Assembly: GCF_000312125.1 (NCBI RefSeq)
Contig: NZ_HE978644.1
Location: forward strand, 101,127-165,126
Reading direction: 5' to 3'
Source: Timonella senegalensis JC301
GTDB taxonomy: Bacteria > Actinomycetota > Actinomycetes > Actinomycetales > Cellulomonadaceae
DNA: 64,000 bases
Part shown: one piece after another, positions 34,372-43,681 of the stretch
Layout: each line of letters starts with the position of its first letter
How positions within the stretch are numbered: the stretch's first letter is position 1
Notes under the pieces: model-generated
Databases searched by the model: none
What the model was told of the DNA's origin: nothing
Seen by the model: the letters and a program-made list of their open reading frames with translations, nothing else
Program-made: the position numbers and the translations under genes

Positions 34372-35514
34372 GTGAAGAACGTAAAGAGCCGAGTTCTGGC
34401 AGGTACAGCGCTTACCGGTGCACTCGCACTTGCGTTGACGGCATGTGGATCCGACGCGGTCAAGCAGGACGAAACCCCGGACGCAACCGGTTCCGCAACC
34501 GCCCCAGAATCCTCCGAGAGCGCAGCAGCAGGCTCCATCGCCGGCGCTGGCGCCTCCTCGCAGGAAAAGGCAATGGGCGGTTGGATCGCCACCCTCGCAT
34601 CGGTCGCACCAGACCTGACCGTTACCTATGAGGCCGTCGGATCCGGCGGTGGACGCGAGCAGTTCCTCTCCGGTGGCGTGCAGTTCGCTGGAACCGACGC
34701 TCCACTCAAGGAAGAAGAGCTGACCGCGGCTGCGGACCGCTGCTACGGCGGCGAGGCTCTCGAGCTTCCCCTCTACATCTCGCCAATCGCGGTTGTCTAC
34801 AACCTGCCAGGCGTGGACGCTGAGCACATCAACATGTCGGGCGAACTGATCGCAAAGATCTTCAACGGCGACATCAAGAACTGGAACGACCCAGCCATCG
34901 CAGCAGAGAACGAGGGCGTTGAACTCCCTGACCTCGCGATCATCCCGGTCAACCGCTCGGACGAGTCCGGCACCACTGAGAACTTCACCGAGTACCTCGC
35001 GGCTGCTTCGAACGGCGCATGGACCCACGAGGCCTCGGGTGACTGGCCGATCTCCGGAACCCAGTCCGGTAACGGAACCTCGGGCCTCATCGACACCGTC
35101 ACCGGTGCTGAGGGCGCAATCGGCTACGCGGACGCATCCCGCGCCGGTGACCTCGGAACCGTTGCCCTGAAGGTCGGCGAGAGCTACGTTCCATTCTCCG
35201 CGGAGGCAGCAGCCAAGGTTGTGGACGCAAGCCCACGCGCAGCCGACGCAACCGACAAGCGCCTCGTGGTCGAACTCGACCGCACCACCACCGAGGCCGG
35301 CGCCTACCCGCTGGTTCTGATCTCGTACTCGGTGGCCTGCTCGGTCTACGAGACCTCCGAGGACGCAACCAATGTCAAGGCCTTCCTCAACTACGTCGCC
35401 TCGACCGAGGGCCAGACCGTGGCTTCGGCAGCAGACGTTGCGGGCTCCGCACCTATCTCGGACGCGCTGCGCACCGAGGTCGTTGCAGCAATCAACTCGA
35501 TCACCTCCAAGTGA
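34372..35514 (+). CDS. pstS: Phosphate-binding lipoprotein PstS
   Basis: 380 residues. Lipoprotein signal with lipobox LTAC-GS (cleavage before Cys about 25), then a Ser/Ala/Glu spacer and the periplasmic-binding fold: IAGAGASSQEKAM, AVGSGGGREQFLSGG, the phosphate-contact segment GTDAPLKEEEL, IFNGDIKNWNDPAIA, RSDESGTTENFTEYL and GNGTSGLIDTV. It captures phosphate at the cell surface for PstCAB. GTG 34372 gives a proper signal peptide; the open frame upstream does not. Preceded by a likely PHO box, followed by pstC after 53 bp. Confidence 0.95.
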   Translation: MKNVKSRVLAGTALTGALALALTACGSDAVKQDETPDATGSATAPESSESAAAGSIAGAGASSQEKAMGGWIATLASVAPDLTVTYEAVGSGGGREQFLSGGVQFAGTDAPLKEEELTAAADRCYGGEALELPLYISPIAVVYNLPGVDAEHINMSGELIAKIFNGDIKNWNDPAIAAENEGVELPDLAIIPVNRSDESGTTENFTEYLAAASNGAWTHEASGDWPISGTQSGNGTSGLIDTVTGAEGAIGYADASRAGDLGTVALKVGESYVPFSAEAAAKVVDASPRAADATDKRLVVELDRTTTEAGAYPLVLISYSVACSVYETSEDATNVKAFLNYVASTEGQTVASAADVAGSAPISDALRTEVVAAINSITSK

Positions 35515-35567
35515 TCTAACCTCTCAGGCAAACCTCAAATACCCCGGTGAACACAGTGCGAGAAAAC

Positions 35568-36638
35568 ATGGACGTAGGGACCGAGCAATACGCGGCTCCC
35601 GCTTCAACCCAGCAGGCGGAGACGCCGGCGGCGGGAACGCCCGCGCAGCCGCAACGCTCCGCGGCGGAAGCCCCACGGGGCGAGGGATCCTCCTTCGTCT
35701 CGGCGGGCGGCCGCAAAGCTGGCTCGGCACTGGGGGCCCGATGGTTCGAGTACCTGTCCACTGCCGCGGGACTGACCATCCTGGTCATTCTCGCGGCAGT
35801 GGCCGGGTTCCTGATCTACAAGGCGTGGCCTGCTATTGTGGCCAGCCCCGAGGAACTCAACAAGATTTCGTGGTTCAAGGCGGACAACCTCCTGGACTAC
35901 GTAGCACCGCTGATCTTTGGCACCTTGCTCGCATCGCTTCTGGCGCTGCTCGTAGCTGTCCCATTGTCGGTGGGCATCGCACTCTTCATCTCCCACTACT
36001 CGCCGCGCAAGCTCGCCGGCCCGCTAGGCTACGTGATTGACCTTCTTGCGGCGATCCCCTCGGTGGTCTACGGCCTGTGGGGCGCGCTGTGGCTCGCCCC
36101 GGTCCTCGACCCCGTGTTCAAGTGGATGACCTCAGCGCTTGGCTTCATCCCGCTGTTTGAGGGATACCAAGCACCAGCCAAGAATATTCTGACCGCGAGC
36201 CTCGTGCTCGCAGTGATGATCCTGCCGATCATCACCGCAGTCGCCCGCGAGGTGTTCCTCCAGACCCCACGCCTGCACGAGGAAGCGGCTCTCGCCCTTG
36301 GCGCAACCCGCTGGGAATTGGTCCGCATGGCGGTTATCCCGTTCGGGCGTTCGGGCGTCGTCTCCGCCTCGATGCTCGGCCTGGGTCGCGCGCTCGGCGA
36401 GACCATGGCAGTCCTCATGATCCTGTCGCCGGGAACCCTGTTCTCCTTCTTCCTGCTCAAGCCTGGGCAGCACCAAACCATCGCCGCGAACATCGCCGCC
36501 AAGTTCCCTGAAGCGTCGGGACTATCCGTCTCCACGCTTATTGCAACGGGCCTGGCGCTGTTCGTCATCACCCTCGCGGTGAACATGCTGGCACGCTGGA
36601 TCATCGCGCGCCGCAGTGAATTTAGTGGAGCTAACTGA
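35568..36638 (+). CDS. pstC: Phosphate ABC transporter permease PstC
   Basis: About 356 residues. A 65-residue Ala/Pro/Glu-rich cytosolic N-terminus, then six membrane helices; YVIDLLAAIPSVVYGLWGA, LHEEAALALGATRWELVRM (the EAA cytosolic loop that contacts PstB) and GLGRALGETMAVLMI are PstC hallmarks. ATG 35568 is used (weak GCGAG upstream); a GTG at 35547 is equally open. Stop overlaps the pstA ATG by one base. Confidence 0.94.
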   Translation: MDVGTEQYAAPASTQQAETPAAGTPAQPQRSAAEAPRGEGSSFVSAGGRKAGSALGARWFEYLSTAAGLTILVILAAVAGFLIYKAWPAIVASPEELNKISWFKADNLLDYVAPLIFGTLLASLLALLVAVPLSVGIALFISHYSPRKLAGPLGYVIDLLAAIPSVVYGLWGALWLAPVLDPVFKWMTSALGFIPLFEGYQAPAKNILTASLVLAVMILPIITAVAREVFLQTPRLHEEAALALGATRWELVRMAVIPFGRSGVVSASMLGLGRALGETMAVLMILSPGTLFSFFLLKPGQHQTIAANIAAKFPEASGLSVSTLIATGLALFVITLAVNMLARWIIARRSEFSGAN

Positions 36639-37701
36639 TGAGCCAAGCAACCGTAACCTCAGCTGGTACCGCGGGCGTCTTCGCCTCGATGCCACGCCTG
36701 GCTAAGTGGGCGCCCTGGGCGGTTCTCGGCGGGAGCCTCGTGTTCTCGTACGGCCTGCTCGCGCTCCTGTCCAAGGACTCCATTGCGAGCGTCATCGCAC
36801 TGACCGTGGCGATCTACGCGGCCGCGCTCACCCTCATCTCCTACAGGTACGAGGGCTCGCGGTACGCAACCGACCGCTTTGCCACCACAATGGTGACGGT
36901 GGCGTTCGGCTTGGCTCTGATCCCTCTGGTCTCGCTCCTGTGGACCGTGATCAAGAACGGCGCTGGGGTCATCACCTTCGACTTCCTGAACACCAACATG
37001 GTGGGCGTGTTCGGCGAGATGACCGAGGGCGGCATTACCACGCGATCTGGGGAACCATCCTGGTGACCCTTGCCGCAACCGCGATCTCGGTGCCCATCGG
37101 CATCCTCACCGCGATCTACCTCGTGGAGTACGGACGCGGAGGTCTCGCCCGCGGCGTCACCTTCTTTGTGGACGTCATGACGGGTATCCCGTCCATCGTG
37201 GCAGGTCTGTTCGCATTCTCGCTCTTCACGCTCCTGTTTGGCCCCGCGTACCGCGCCGGCATCATGGGCGCCACGGCGCTCGCAGTCCTGATGACCCCGG
37301 TGGTCATCCGCTCCGTGGAGGAGATGCTGCGCCTCGTGCCCAACGAGCTGCGCGAGGCATCCTACGCGCTGGGCGTCACCAAAGCCCGCACGATCTTCAA
37401 GGTTGTTCTACGCACCGCGATCGGCGGAATCGTCACGGGTGTCATGCTCGCGATCGCCCGAGTCATCGGTGAAACCGCGCCACTGCTGCTGACGATCGGC
37501 ATCGCCGCGGACGTCAACTGGAACCTGCTCCAAGGCCGCATGGCGACCCTGCCGGTGTTCGCCTACCGCCAGTACCAGCAGGGCGGCATCGGCGTGGACC
37601 GCGCCTGGGGCGCGGCCCTCGTCCTGATCGTGATCGTCATGGTGCTCAACATCCTGGCCCGCATGATCTCCAAGTACTTTGCCCCCAAGCTGGAGCGCTG
37701 A
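36638..37701 (+). pseudogene. pstA: Phosphate ABC transporter permease PstA, broken by a one-base deletion
   Basis: PstA is the second membrane subunit of the phosphate importer. The N-terminal part (36638 to about 37035) has two or three membrane helices and ends ...FGEMTEGGI in one frame, which stops at TGA 37064. Codons from about 37037 onward in another frame continue HAIWGTILVTLAATAISVPI, then GIPSIVAGLFAFSL, ELREASYALGVTKARTIFKVV (EAA loop) and IARVIGETAPLLLT, ending at 37701. Restoring one T at 37035-37036 gives GGIYHAIWGT and a normal-length (about 355 aa) PstA. Since pstS, pstC and pstB are intact and the operon is coherent, a sequencing or assembly error is at least as likely as a real mutation. 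Confidence 0.88.
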
Positions 37702-37780
37702 CCGGCACACGCCGCAGCCCCTGCCCTAACGAAAACCCCCGAGGCCCTTAACGCGTGCCTTGGCTAAAGAGAGTAAAACA

Positions 37781-38560
37781 ATGTCAAAGCGAATCGATGT
37801 CAAGGACCTGGACGTCTACTACGGCGACTTCAAGGCAGTCGAGGGCGTCAACATGGAGATCGAGGCCCGCTCGATCACGGCGCTCATCGGCCCTTCGGGT
37901 TGTGGCAAGTCCACCTTCCTGCGCACCCTGAACCGCATGCACGAGGTCATCCCGGGCGCGCGCGTTGAGGGCCAGGCGCTGCTCGACGGCGAGGATCTCT
38001 ACGGTCCGGGCGTCGACCCGGTAGCTGTGCGCCGCCACATCGGCATGGTGTTCCAGCGTCCCAACCCGTTCCCCACGATGTCGATCGCGGAGAACGTACT
38101 CGCAGGTGTCCGCCTGAACTCCAAGAAGATTGCCAAGTCGGACGCGGAGGCGCTGGTGGAGGAGTCCCTGCGCGGCGCAAACCTGTGGAACGAGGTCAAG
38201 GACCGCCTTGACCGCCCAGGCTCGTCCCTGTCCGGTGGTCAGCAGCAGCGCCTCTGCATTGCCCGTGCCATCGCGGTCAAGCCCGATGTGCTTCTCATGG
38301 ACGAGCCGTGCTCCGCGCTCGACCCCATCTCAACCCTCGCGATCGAGGACCTCATGCACGAGCTCAAGTCCGACTACACGATTGTGATCGTCACGCACAA
38401 CATGCAGCAGGCGGCGCGCGTGTCCGACAAGACCGCGTTCTTCAACATCGCGGGCACCGGCAAGCCCGGCAAACTCATCGAGATCGACGACACCTCAACC
38501 ATGTTCTCCTCGCCGCGCATGCAGGCCACTGAGGACTACATCTCCGGCCGCTTCGGATAG
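37781..38560 (+). CDS. pstB: Phosphate ABC transporter ATPase PstB
   Basis: 259 residues. Walker [18 protein letters not shown] (about 33-49), Q-loop [17 protein letters not shown] signature [15 protein letters not shown], Walker [17 protein letters not shown]-loop [14 protein letters not shown]. It energises PstCA for phosphate import. ATG 37781 has AAAGAGAG about 8 nt upstream; a TTG at 37760 is open but unneeded. Follows pstA by 79 bp and ends near a large palindrome. Confidence 0.96.
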   Translation: MSKRIDVKDLDVYYGDFKAVEGVNMEIEARSITALIGPSGCGKSTFLRTLNRMHEVIPGARVEGQALLDGEDLYGPGVDPVAVRRHIGMVFQRPNPFPTMSIAENVLAGVRLNSKKIAKSDAEALVEESLRGANLWNEVKDRLDRPGSSLSGGQQQRLCIARAIAVKPDVLLMDEPCSALDPISTLAIEDLMHELKSDYTIVIVTHNMQQAARVSDKTAFFNIAGTGKPGKLIEIDDTSTMFSSPRMQATEDYISGRFG

Positions 38561-38596
38561 TCCCAGCGCCCTGTTCGGCCGCTTTGCGGCCGCACT

Positions 38597-38659
38597 CACT
38601 GATTTTCGACGATTGCCCCACCTTCAACGCGAAGGTGGGGCAATCGTCGAAAATCAGTG
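38597..38659. terminator. Perfect palindrome with paired dispersed words, after pstB
   Basis: A perfect 29-bp stem with a 5-nt loop, 36 bp after the pstB stop. Its outer part is two exact inverted copies of the 13-bp word (GATTTTCGACGAT at 38601 and ATCGTCGAAAATC at 38643); its inner part (TGCCCCACCTTC side) is not shared with other copies. It probably ends the pst transcript. Confidence 0.9.
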
Positions 38660-38742
38660 TGTAAAAGTGCAGGTGGCAGAGACACTCTCCGGGTATCAAA
38701 CCCTCAAGCGTGGGTCTAGGTACGAGATACGTGGAGTCGGAC

Positions 38743-38820
38743 ATGAACGCACTGAAGGCAGTGGCAGGGGCCGTAGCGCGTTGGGGTCAACCGCGGAATG
38801 TGAGTGACGGCCCTCCCTAG
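38743..38820 (+). CDS. Candidate 25-residue small ORF
   Basis: ATG at 38743 with TGGAG 6-7 nt upstream, 25 codons starting MNALKAVAGAVARWG and ending NVSDGPP, stop TAG. A strong terminator begins 28 bp downstream, so the unit looks like a tiny complete gene with its own end. The N-terminal half could form an amphipathic helix. The family is not recognised. It could be chance; codon choice is GC-rich as in real genes here but the length is too short to judge. Confidence 0.4.
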   Translation: MNALKAVAGAVARWGQPRNVSDGPP

Positions 38821-38847
38821 GCACACAGTGACCAAGTGACCAACAGA

Positions 38848-38889
38848 CAAAGGACCCGCACCCTCAGCAATGAGGGTGCGGGTCCTTTG
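38848..38889. terminator. Bidirectional terminator
   Basis: Perfect 19-bp stem (CAAAGGACCCGCACCCTCA and complement) with a GCAA loop, between the candidate small ORF and the convergent lipoprotein gene. Confidence 0.92.
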
Positions 38890-38905
38890 GCGTGAGTGGG
38901 GAGGA

Positions 38906-39394
38906 TCAGCCCTGCGCGGTGGGCAGGTAGTCCTTGTACTCAGGTAGGTCGCCATCAAATACTGGAATGTGGATGGTGGTGGTGTCGCCCTGGGCGTCCG
39001 AGAACGTGGCGTCCACGGTGGATCCGGCCTTTGGCGCAAAGCCAGTGAAGGTAACCGGGGCTCCATCGGTGAACAGGTTGGTGGTTCCACCGGCCACAAC
39101 CGGGAACTGCTTGTTGATCGAACCGTCAGTGGACACGATCGAAGCGGTGTTGTCCTCGTTGCTGCGGTTGTGGACTGCACCAACCATGACGGCGTCGCCG
39201 GAGTCCGAGGTGAGAATCATGAGGTTGATGACCTCGAGGGAGTTACCAGGTAGAGCCACCCGGGTGCCGTCAGAGGCTCCGTAGTAGTGGTTCGTGGCAG
39301 GGCTGCAGGCCGAGAGGCCAAGCGCGAGGCCTCCCGCAACAACAATGCCAGCAACCGCACGCAGAGGGCGGGAAGTAGAGATCTTGCTAAACAT
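38906..39394 (-). CDS. Secreted lipoprotein, LpqE-like, beside carD
   Basis: 162 residues. Lipoprotein signal peptide with lipobox LSAC (Cys at about 30), then a beta-rich domain: VINLMILTSDSGDAVMVGAVHNRS, TTNLFTDGAPVTFTGFAPKAGS and DTTTIHIPVF. The layout (early NLMILTS, late IHIPV) is that of actinobacterial LpqE-like lipoproteins. In mycobacteria, lpqE also sits divergently next to carD, supporting the call; function is unknown. ATG 39394 has GGAG 6 nt upstream; the ATG 18 nt further out has none. Divergent from carD. Confidence 0.75.
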   Translation of the reverse strand: MFSKISTSRPLRAVAGIVVAGGLALGLSACSPATNHYYGASDGTRVALPGNSLEVINLMILTSDSGDAVMVGAVHNRSNEDNTASIVSTDGSINKQFPVVAGGTTNLFTDGAPVTFTGFAPKAGSTVDATFSDAQGDTTTIHIPVFDGDLPEYKDYLPTAQG

Positions 39395-39733
39395 TTTGGA
39401 CTCCAAGGGCACGAGGGTGATCGCTCGGGCGATCGCGGGGCTTTAAGCGGTCGGCGTTCCGATCGGCCCAACCCCACGTGTGAAAATCGGGCGAGGAGAC
39501 ATGCGCTCCGCGCGGGATCTGGTGTCTTGACGTGCGGGTGGCCAAGGGCATACCAACTGCAATTCTAGCGTTGTGACAAACATGCCCCGCCGCCAAAAGA
39601 TATGAAGTCGGACACGTTTGTAGGGCGTTCGGTCAGGTGACTTGACTAGGGCCAAGGCAGTGTGAAAGATTACTCCATTTTCGGTCTGCTCGCTCGTGAT
39701 AGACTGGGTATCCGCGAAAGGGGACAACCGCTG
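39395..39733. other. Divergent promoter region of lpqE-like gene and carD
   Basis: 339 bp without a supported gene. On the plus side, TTTTCG (39678) and TAGACT (39700-39705), 16 nt apart, form a reasonable carD promoter giving a short leader with an AAAGGGG ribosome site at 39717. Nothing else is clear, apart from small GATCGC inverted repeats near 39418-39435. Confidence 0.5.
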
Positions 39734-40216
39734 ATGTCGTTCACAGTAGGGGAGACCGTCGTCTACCCGCACCACGGAGCCGCTCTTATCGAAGAGATTA
39801 AGACGCGTACGATCCGTGGCGTAGATAAAACGTACTTGAAGCTTCGGGTAGCGCAGGGTGACCTGACTATTGAAGTTCCTGCAGATAACGTAGACCTTGT
39901 TGGTGTACGTGACGTAGTTGACAAGGAAGGCCTCGACGAAGTGTTCGAGGTACTTCGCGCTCCTTACACCGAGGAGCCAACCAACTGGTCGCGCCGCTAC
40001 AAGGCAAACGTTGAAAAGATCGCCTCGGGTGATGTCATCAAGGTTGCAGAGGTCGTCCGCGATCTCTCCCGCCGTGACACCGACCGTGGTCTTTCCGCCG
40101 GTGAAAAGCGCATGCTTGCACGGGCACGCCAGATTCTCGTATCGGAGCTCGCACTCGCTGAGCACACCGACGAGGAAAAGGCAGAGGCAATCCTTGATGA
40201 GGTTCTTGCCAGCTAG
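39734..40216 (+). CDS. carD: RNA polymerase-binding transcription factor CarD
   Basis: 160 residues, typical length. N-terminal RNAP-interaction (TRCF-RID) domain [21 protein letters not shown] (start), then [20 protein letters not shown]-terminal helical DNA-binding domain with [20 protein letters not shown] and [22 protein letters not shown], including the conserved Trp that stabilises the open promoter. Global regulator of rRNA and housekeeping promoters. ATG 39734 matches the family; AAAGGGG lies 10 nt upstream. Neighbours (ispD, ispF) as in mycobacteria. Confidence 0.97.
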   Translation: MSFTVGETVVYPHHGAALIEEIKTRTIRGVDKTYLKLRVAQGDLTIEVPADNVDLVGVRDVVDKEGLDEVFEVLRAPYTEEPTNWSRRYKANVEKIASGDVIKVAEVVRDLSRRDTDRGLSAGEKRMLARARQILVSELALAEHTDEEKAEAILDEVLAS

Positions 40217-40231
40217 TTCGTTAGCGTGATT

Positions 40232-40284
40232 ACACCAGCCGCTCATCCACTGTTCCCTAGGAATACGAGATGGGCGGCTGGTGT
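40232..40284 (+). terminator. carD terminator
   Basis: Inverted repeat ACACCAGCCGCTCATC with complementary arm (15 of 16), 21-nt loop, 15 bp after the carD stop; followed by TTGT. Confidence 0.75.
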
Positions 40285-40394
40285 TGTCATGGGACGATGC
40301 GTGCGTTGCGAACTTCGCGATGCCGCCCACCAAGATGTAGCTATCCGCGCGTCATGTGCGTGCGAAAGTAGAGCAGTAAAGGGAGATAAGAATC

Positions 40395-41693
40395 GTGACC
40401 GCGCAGTTTGTTGGTTATGAATCCCAGACCCTCTTCAACTCCATGCAAGAGGGTGGCCAGGGCGTCTTCAGCCTCATGGTCGACCTCCGTGCGGCCGCCC
40501 AACTCGACGGTTCCACGGTTGCGCGCGCCCAAGGCACCGAGCAGGAGTTGGATGCAGAGCGTCACCTCACTGTTGGCCAAGAGCTCAACCTTGCCCTCAC
40601 CCAGGACAGTGTCTCGCCCAGCGCCGCAGACGTCACCGTGGTGTGGTCGAACGGTTACATCGGCCCTTCCTACGCGGTCCGTCCGGAGGACATCGGTACC
40701 ACGCTCACGGCGACCGCAACCTTTGCTGGCGAAGACATGCGCCCGCTCGAAGTGACCGTTGAATACGGCGACGTTGTGCGCGGCCCAGCGCCCCAACTCG
40801 ACCTTAATCTCCTCTCGATCTCGGGAGAGGGCACCCCTGCGGAGAAGGAAGTTCCCGAGTCCGGAATCGTAGAGGCGCTGCCTGCACTCCTGCTGGTCCA
40901 AGAAGATGCGTTCTCGCCCCGCGCCGACTCGATTGACGTGACGTGGATGATCGGCGGGGTTTCCGTGGGCCGCTCCGAGGGCGTGCGCACCCAAAACGGT
41001 TACTTCACTGCCAAGTTCACGCCAGAGCAGGGGACCGCTGGATCCTCGCTCACCGTGGTTCTCGACGCACACCGTGACGGGGCCGAGAGTTCCTCAGTGC
41101 GCGTCAATGCCGGATGGATCGGTAAGGGCACCGCGATCGCGCTCAAGGACAACGTCATCGTGCGCGTCTTCGATCCGGTGGTCGGCGAAAAGTCGACTGC
41201 GCGAATCAAGAAGTCTGACTTCACACCGCCCGCCAGTTCGCTCAGCTTCCAATGGATGTCCAACGATCAGGCGATCGAGGGCGAAACGTCCAAGAGCATT
41301 GTGGTGACACCGGAACTGCGTGGGCGTAGTCTCTCGGTGCTTGTTGAAGCCAGTGGCGAAGGCGCACTCTCAACAACTGTGGACATCGCGGTGGGAATCG
41401 TGGGCCTCGGTGACGCACCCGAGTACCTCGGTGAGCAGCCGACGATCAAGGGCAAGGCACGGGTTGGAAATACGCTTCGACTGGCCAACTTCGAACGAGT
41501 ATTCATCGAACCGGAAGCCGACTCGGTAGAGATCCAGTGGATGCGCGGCAAAGACGCGATCCCCGGCGCTCGTGGCAAGACGTACGAAGTGAGGGAAGCG
41601 GACCTCGGAGAGAAGATCTCGGCCCGCATCCTGCTGCGCAAGCTCGGGCACAAGTCCTCCGTGCTTCGTACGGAACACAAGCGGGTCAAGTGA
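40395..41693 (+). CDS. Four-repeat Ig-like protein without signal peptide, coupled to ispD
   Basis: 432 residues. The conserved pattern of actinobacterial extracellular Ig-like repeats (hydrophobic-x-W, then an x-x-Y/V-x-V ladder) recurs four times: VTVVWSNGYIGPSYAV (about 80), IDVTWMIGGVSVG (about 178), LSFQWMSNDQAIEGETS (about 280), VEIQWMRGKDAIPGARGK (about 378). Such repeats are almost always found in secreted proteins, yet there is no signal peptide or membrane helix here; the chain starts TAQFVGYESQTLFNSM. GTG start with GGGAG about 10 nt upstream. The stop overlaps the ispD GTG by 4 bp, so it is translationally coupled to isoprenoid synthesis. Function not recognised. Confidence 0.75.
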   Translation: MTAQFVGYESQTLFNSMQEGGQGVFSLMVDLRAAAQLDGSTVARAQGTEQELDAERHLTVGQELNLALTQDSVSPSAADVTVVWSNGYIGPSYAVRPEDIGTTLTATATFAGEDMRPLEVTVEYGDVVRGPAPQLDLNLLSISGEGTPAEKEVPESGIVEALPALLLVQEDAFSPRADSIDVTWMIGGVSVGRSEGVRTQNGYFTAKFTPEQGTAGSSLTVVLDAHRDGAESSSVRVNAGWIGKGTAIALKDNVIVRVFDPVVGEKSTARIKKSDFTPPASSLSFQWMSNDQAIEGETSKSIVVTPELRGRSLSVLVEASGEGALSTTVDIAVGIVGLGDAPEYLGEQPTIKGKARVGNTLRLANFERVFIEPEADSVEIQWMRGKDAIPGARGKTYEVREADLGEKISARILLRKLGHKSSVLRTEHKRVK

Positions 41694-42460
41694 GCGCGGA
41701 CGTCGGAATCGTTGTCACCGCTGCCGGCTCCGGCTCGCGGCTTGGCTACGGCGTGCCTAAGGCACTGGTTCCGCTCGACCCTTCGGGCGACATCGGCGGC
41801 GAGTCGTCACTGTTCGCACTCGCCCTGCGTCACGCGCAGTTGGTTGATGGCGTGCGCGCGATTATCGTGACTGCACCAAGCGATGAACTAGAACTGTTCC
41901 GCAGCACCATTGCGAGGCTCGGAATTGTCGTCCCAGTCTCGGTGGTGTCCGGTGGCCCCACCAGGCAAGCCTCGATCTTCCAGGGCCTTAAGGCGCTCAA
42001 GCAGTCGGGGCCGCTCGATGTCGTGCTCATCCATGACGCTGCCCGCGCTCTGACACCTTCCGTCATGATGGATCGCGTGGTCAACGCCGTGGCGCAGGGC
42101 GCGCCCGCGGTTATCCCGGCCATTCCGGTAGCCGATACGCTCAAGCAGATCGACCCCGGCATTCCGCCGAGCCCATCGGGAGCGCGAAGAATTGTGGGGA
42201 ACGTGGACCGTGGAGTGATGCGCATCGTGCAGACTCCACAGGGGTTTGCGTGGGATGTTGCATGGGACATGCACTCCACGTTTGCGGAGCGTGGCATGGA
42301 TGAAGCCCAAGCCGCTTCGGACGACTCAACCATGGCGCAGTGGGCGGGGCACGAGGTGGTGGCGGTCGAGGGAGACAGCCTCGCAGTCAAGGTCACTACA
42401 GCTACCGACTTGGCGCTTGCTCGTGTGCTCTTCGCCCAAAACTTTGGTACACGTTCCTAA
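41690..42460 (+). CDS. ispD: 2-C-methyl-D-erythritol 4-phosphate cytidylyltransferase
   Basis: IspD makes CDP-methylerythritol in the MEP isoprenoid pathway. 256 residues: nucleotide loop [20 protein letters not shown] (about 8-27), [16 protein letters not shown], the metal-site block [24 protein letters not shown] and [16 protein letters not shown] (active-site Thr/Pro/Gln). GTG 41690 overlaps the stop of the upstream Ig-like gene. ispF follows 34 bp later. Confidence 0.95.
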   Translation: MSADVGIVVTAAGSGSRLGYGVPKALVPLDPSGDIGGESSLFALALRHAQLVDGVRAIIVTAPSDELELFRSTIARLGIVVPVSVVSGGPTRQASIFQGLKALKQSGPLDVVLIHDAARALTPSVMMDRVVNAVAQGAPAVIPAIPVADTLKQIDPGIPPSPSGARRIVGNVDRGVMRIVQTPQGFAWDVAWDMHSTFAERGMDEAQAASDDSTMAQWAGHEVVAVEGDSLAVKVTTATDLALARVLFAQNFGTRS

Positions 42461-42494
42461 GAGGAACTCACAGCAACTTGAAATCGAGGACACC

Positions 42495-42986
42495 TTGACT
42501 GCCCAGCTACCACTCGTAGGAATCGGCTCTGACGTGCACGCATACGCCCCTGAGGGTTCCACGCGTGAAATGTGGCTTGGGGGAGTCCAATTCCCGGGCG
42601 AGCGCCCGCTGGACGGTCACTCCGACGCGGACGTCATCGCTCACGCGGCCGCCGACGCGCTCTTCTCGGCATCGGGGCTGGGTGACTTGGGTTCGAACTT
42701 TGGCGTGAGTGAGCCCGAGTGGGCGGGCGCAGCAGGTTCTGTCCTCTTGGCGGAGGCAGCACGGCGAGTGCGGGAGGCGGGCTTTGAGATCGGAAACGTG
42801 GCGGTCCAGGTCATCGGCAACCGGCCCAAGGTTGGGCCGCAGCGAGACCTCATGCAGGAGCGCATGACCGCGGCCGCGGGTGCGACGGTGCGAATCTCTG
42901 CGACCACCACTGACGCCCTAGGCTTTGCGGGGCGTGGCGAGGGTATTGCGGCGATAGCAACAGCGCTGGTGGTAGCTGTCGGCTGA
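42495..42986 (+). CDS. ispF: 2-C-methyl-D-erythritol 2,4-cyclodiphosphate synthase
   Basis: IspF cyclises CDP-ME-2-phosphate, releasing CMP. 163 residues, normal. Metal-binding and catalytic blocks: [10 protein letters not shown] (about 10), [31 protein letters not shown], and [27 protein letters not shown] at the end. The start is TTG 42495, with GAGGA 4 nt upstream; no ATG or GTG fits the N-terminus. After ispF the usual neighbour cysS is displaced by about 11 kb of other genes. Confidence 0.93.
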   Translation: MTAQLPLVGIGSDVHAYAPEGSTREMWLGGVQFPGERPLDGHSDADVIAHAAADALFSASGLGDLGSNFGVSEPEWAGAAGSVLLAEAARRVREAGFEIGNVAVQVIGNRPKVGPQRDLMQERMTAAAGATVRISATTTDALGFAGRGEGIAAIATALVVAVG

Positions 42987-43051
42987 GTGGTTCTCTCTCC
43001 ACCGGACTGTAGCCAGCACGGCAGTATTCCCGTTGGTGCGGGATCCTGACG

Positions 43052-43681
43052 CTAGCGTCGCGTGCTACTCGCAGAGTGGTTCCTTCCGGGAACATCGCGC
43101 AGCGCGTTGGCAGGGGGCTTGGCGGTCTTGGACGCTGCCACTCCTCCCAGGGAGGTCATGACCTGTAGCGACGTACACAGCTCGTCGAACGTGGCGTCCA
43201 ATGACTGGGGGAGCCCGAATCCCTCAGCGCGCTCCAGCTCAACAAACCCGTGCAAGGCGGACCGGATGATGCGCACGTGGTGAACTACATCGTCGGGAGT
43301 CAGGTTCTCGGGCAATTGCGCAGCAATGCGCGAGATGATTCTGCTGGACGTCTCCTGCGCGCCATCCTCCCTGAACAAAACTGGACGCTGCGTGGCCTCG
43401 TAGAGGCCAGGGTGACCCGTTGCAAACGTGCGGTACGCGCGTGCCAGCCCGGCGATTCCGGGCTCCGCGCCACTCAGCGCGTGCTCAAACAGGGTGAGGG
43501 CCTCGGAAGCGATCGCACACTGGAGATCCTCGAGGTTGCGCACATGCTTATACATGCTTGGAGCGGCCACACCGTAGTGGCGGGCGAGCGCGTGCATGGA
43601 CAGGGCTGCTAGACCGCCCTCGTCGGCCATGGCCATGGCGGTGGCCACTAGTTTTTCTCGGTTGAGTCCTACCCTAGGCAT
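43052..43681 (-). CDS. TetR-family regulator
   Basis: 209 residues. HTH: NREKLVATAMAMADEGG and MHALARHYGVAAPSMYKHVRNLEDL (helix-turn-helix about 28-52). The C-terminal domain (RTFATGHPGLYEATQRP, HVRIIRSALHGFVELE) is the WHG type (TetR_C_33-like). ATG 43681 with GGAG 6 nt upstream and a family-like start MPRVGLNREK. Target unknown; it reads into the ispF end convergently and lies downstream of the lactone-oxidase gene, separated by 172 bp. Confidence 0.9.
   Translation of the reverse strand: MPRVGLNREKLVATAMAMADEGGLAALSMHALARHYGVAAPSMYKHVRNLEDLQCAIASEALTLFEHALSGAEPGIAGLARAYRTFATGHPGLYEATQRPVLFREDGAQETSSRIISRIAAQLPENLTPDDVVHHVRIIRSALHGFVELERAEGFGLPQSLDATFDELCTSLQVMTSLGGVAASKTAKPPANALRDVPGRNHSASSTRR

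Noticed and set aside
38620-38810. 64-codon frame through the pstB palindrome
   Set aside because: It reads through the hairpin and has no ribosome site; the 25-codon frame at 38743 fits signals better.
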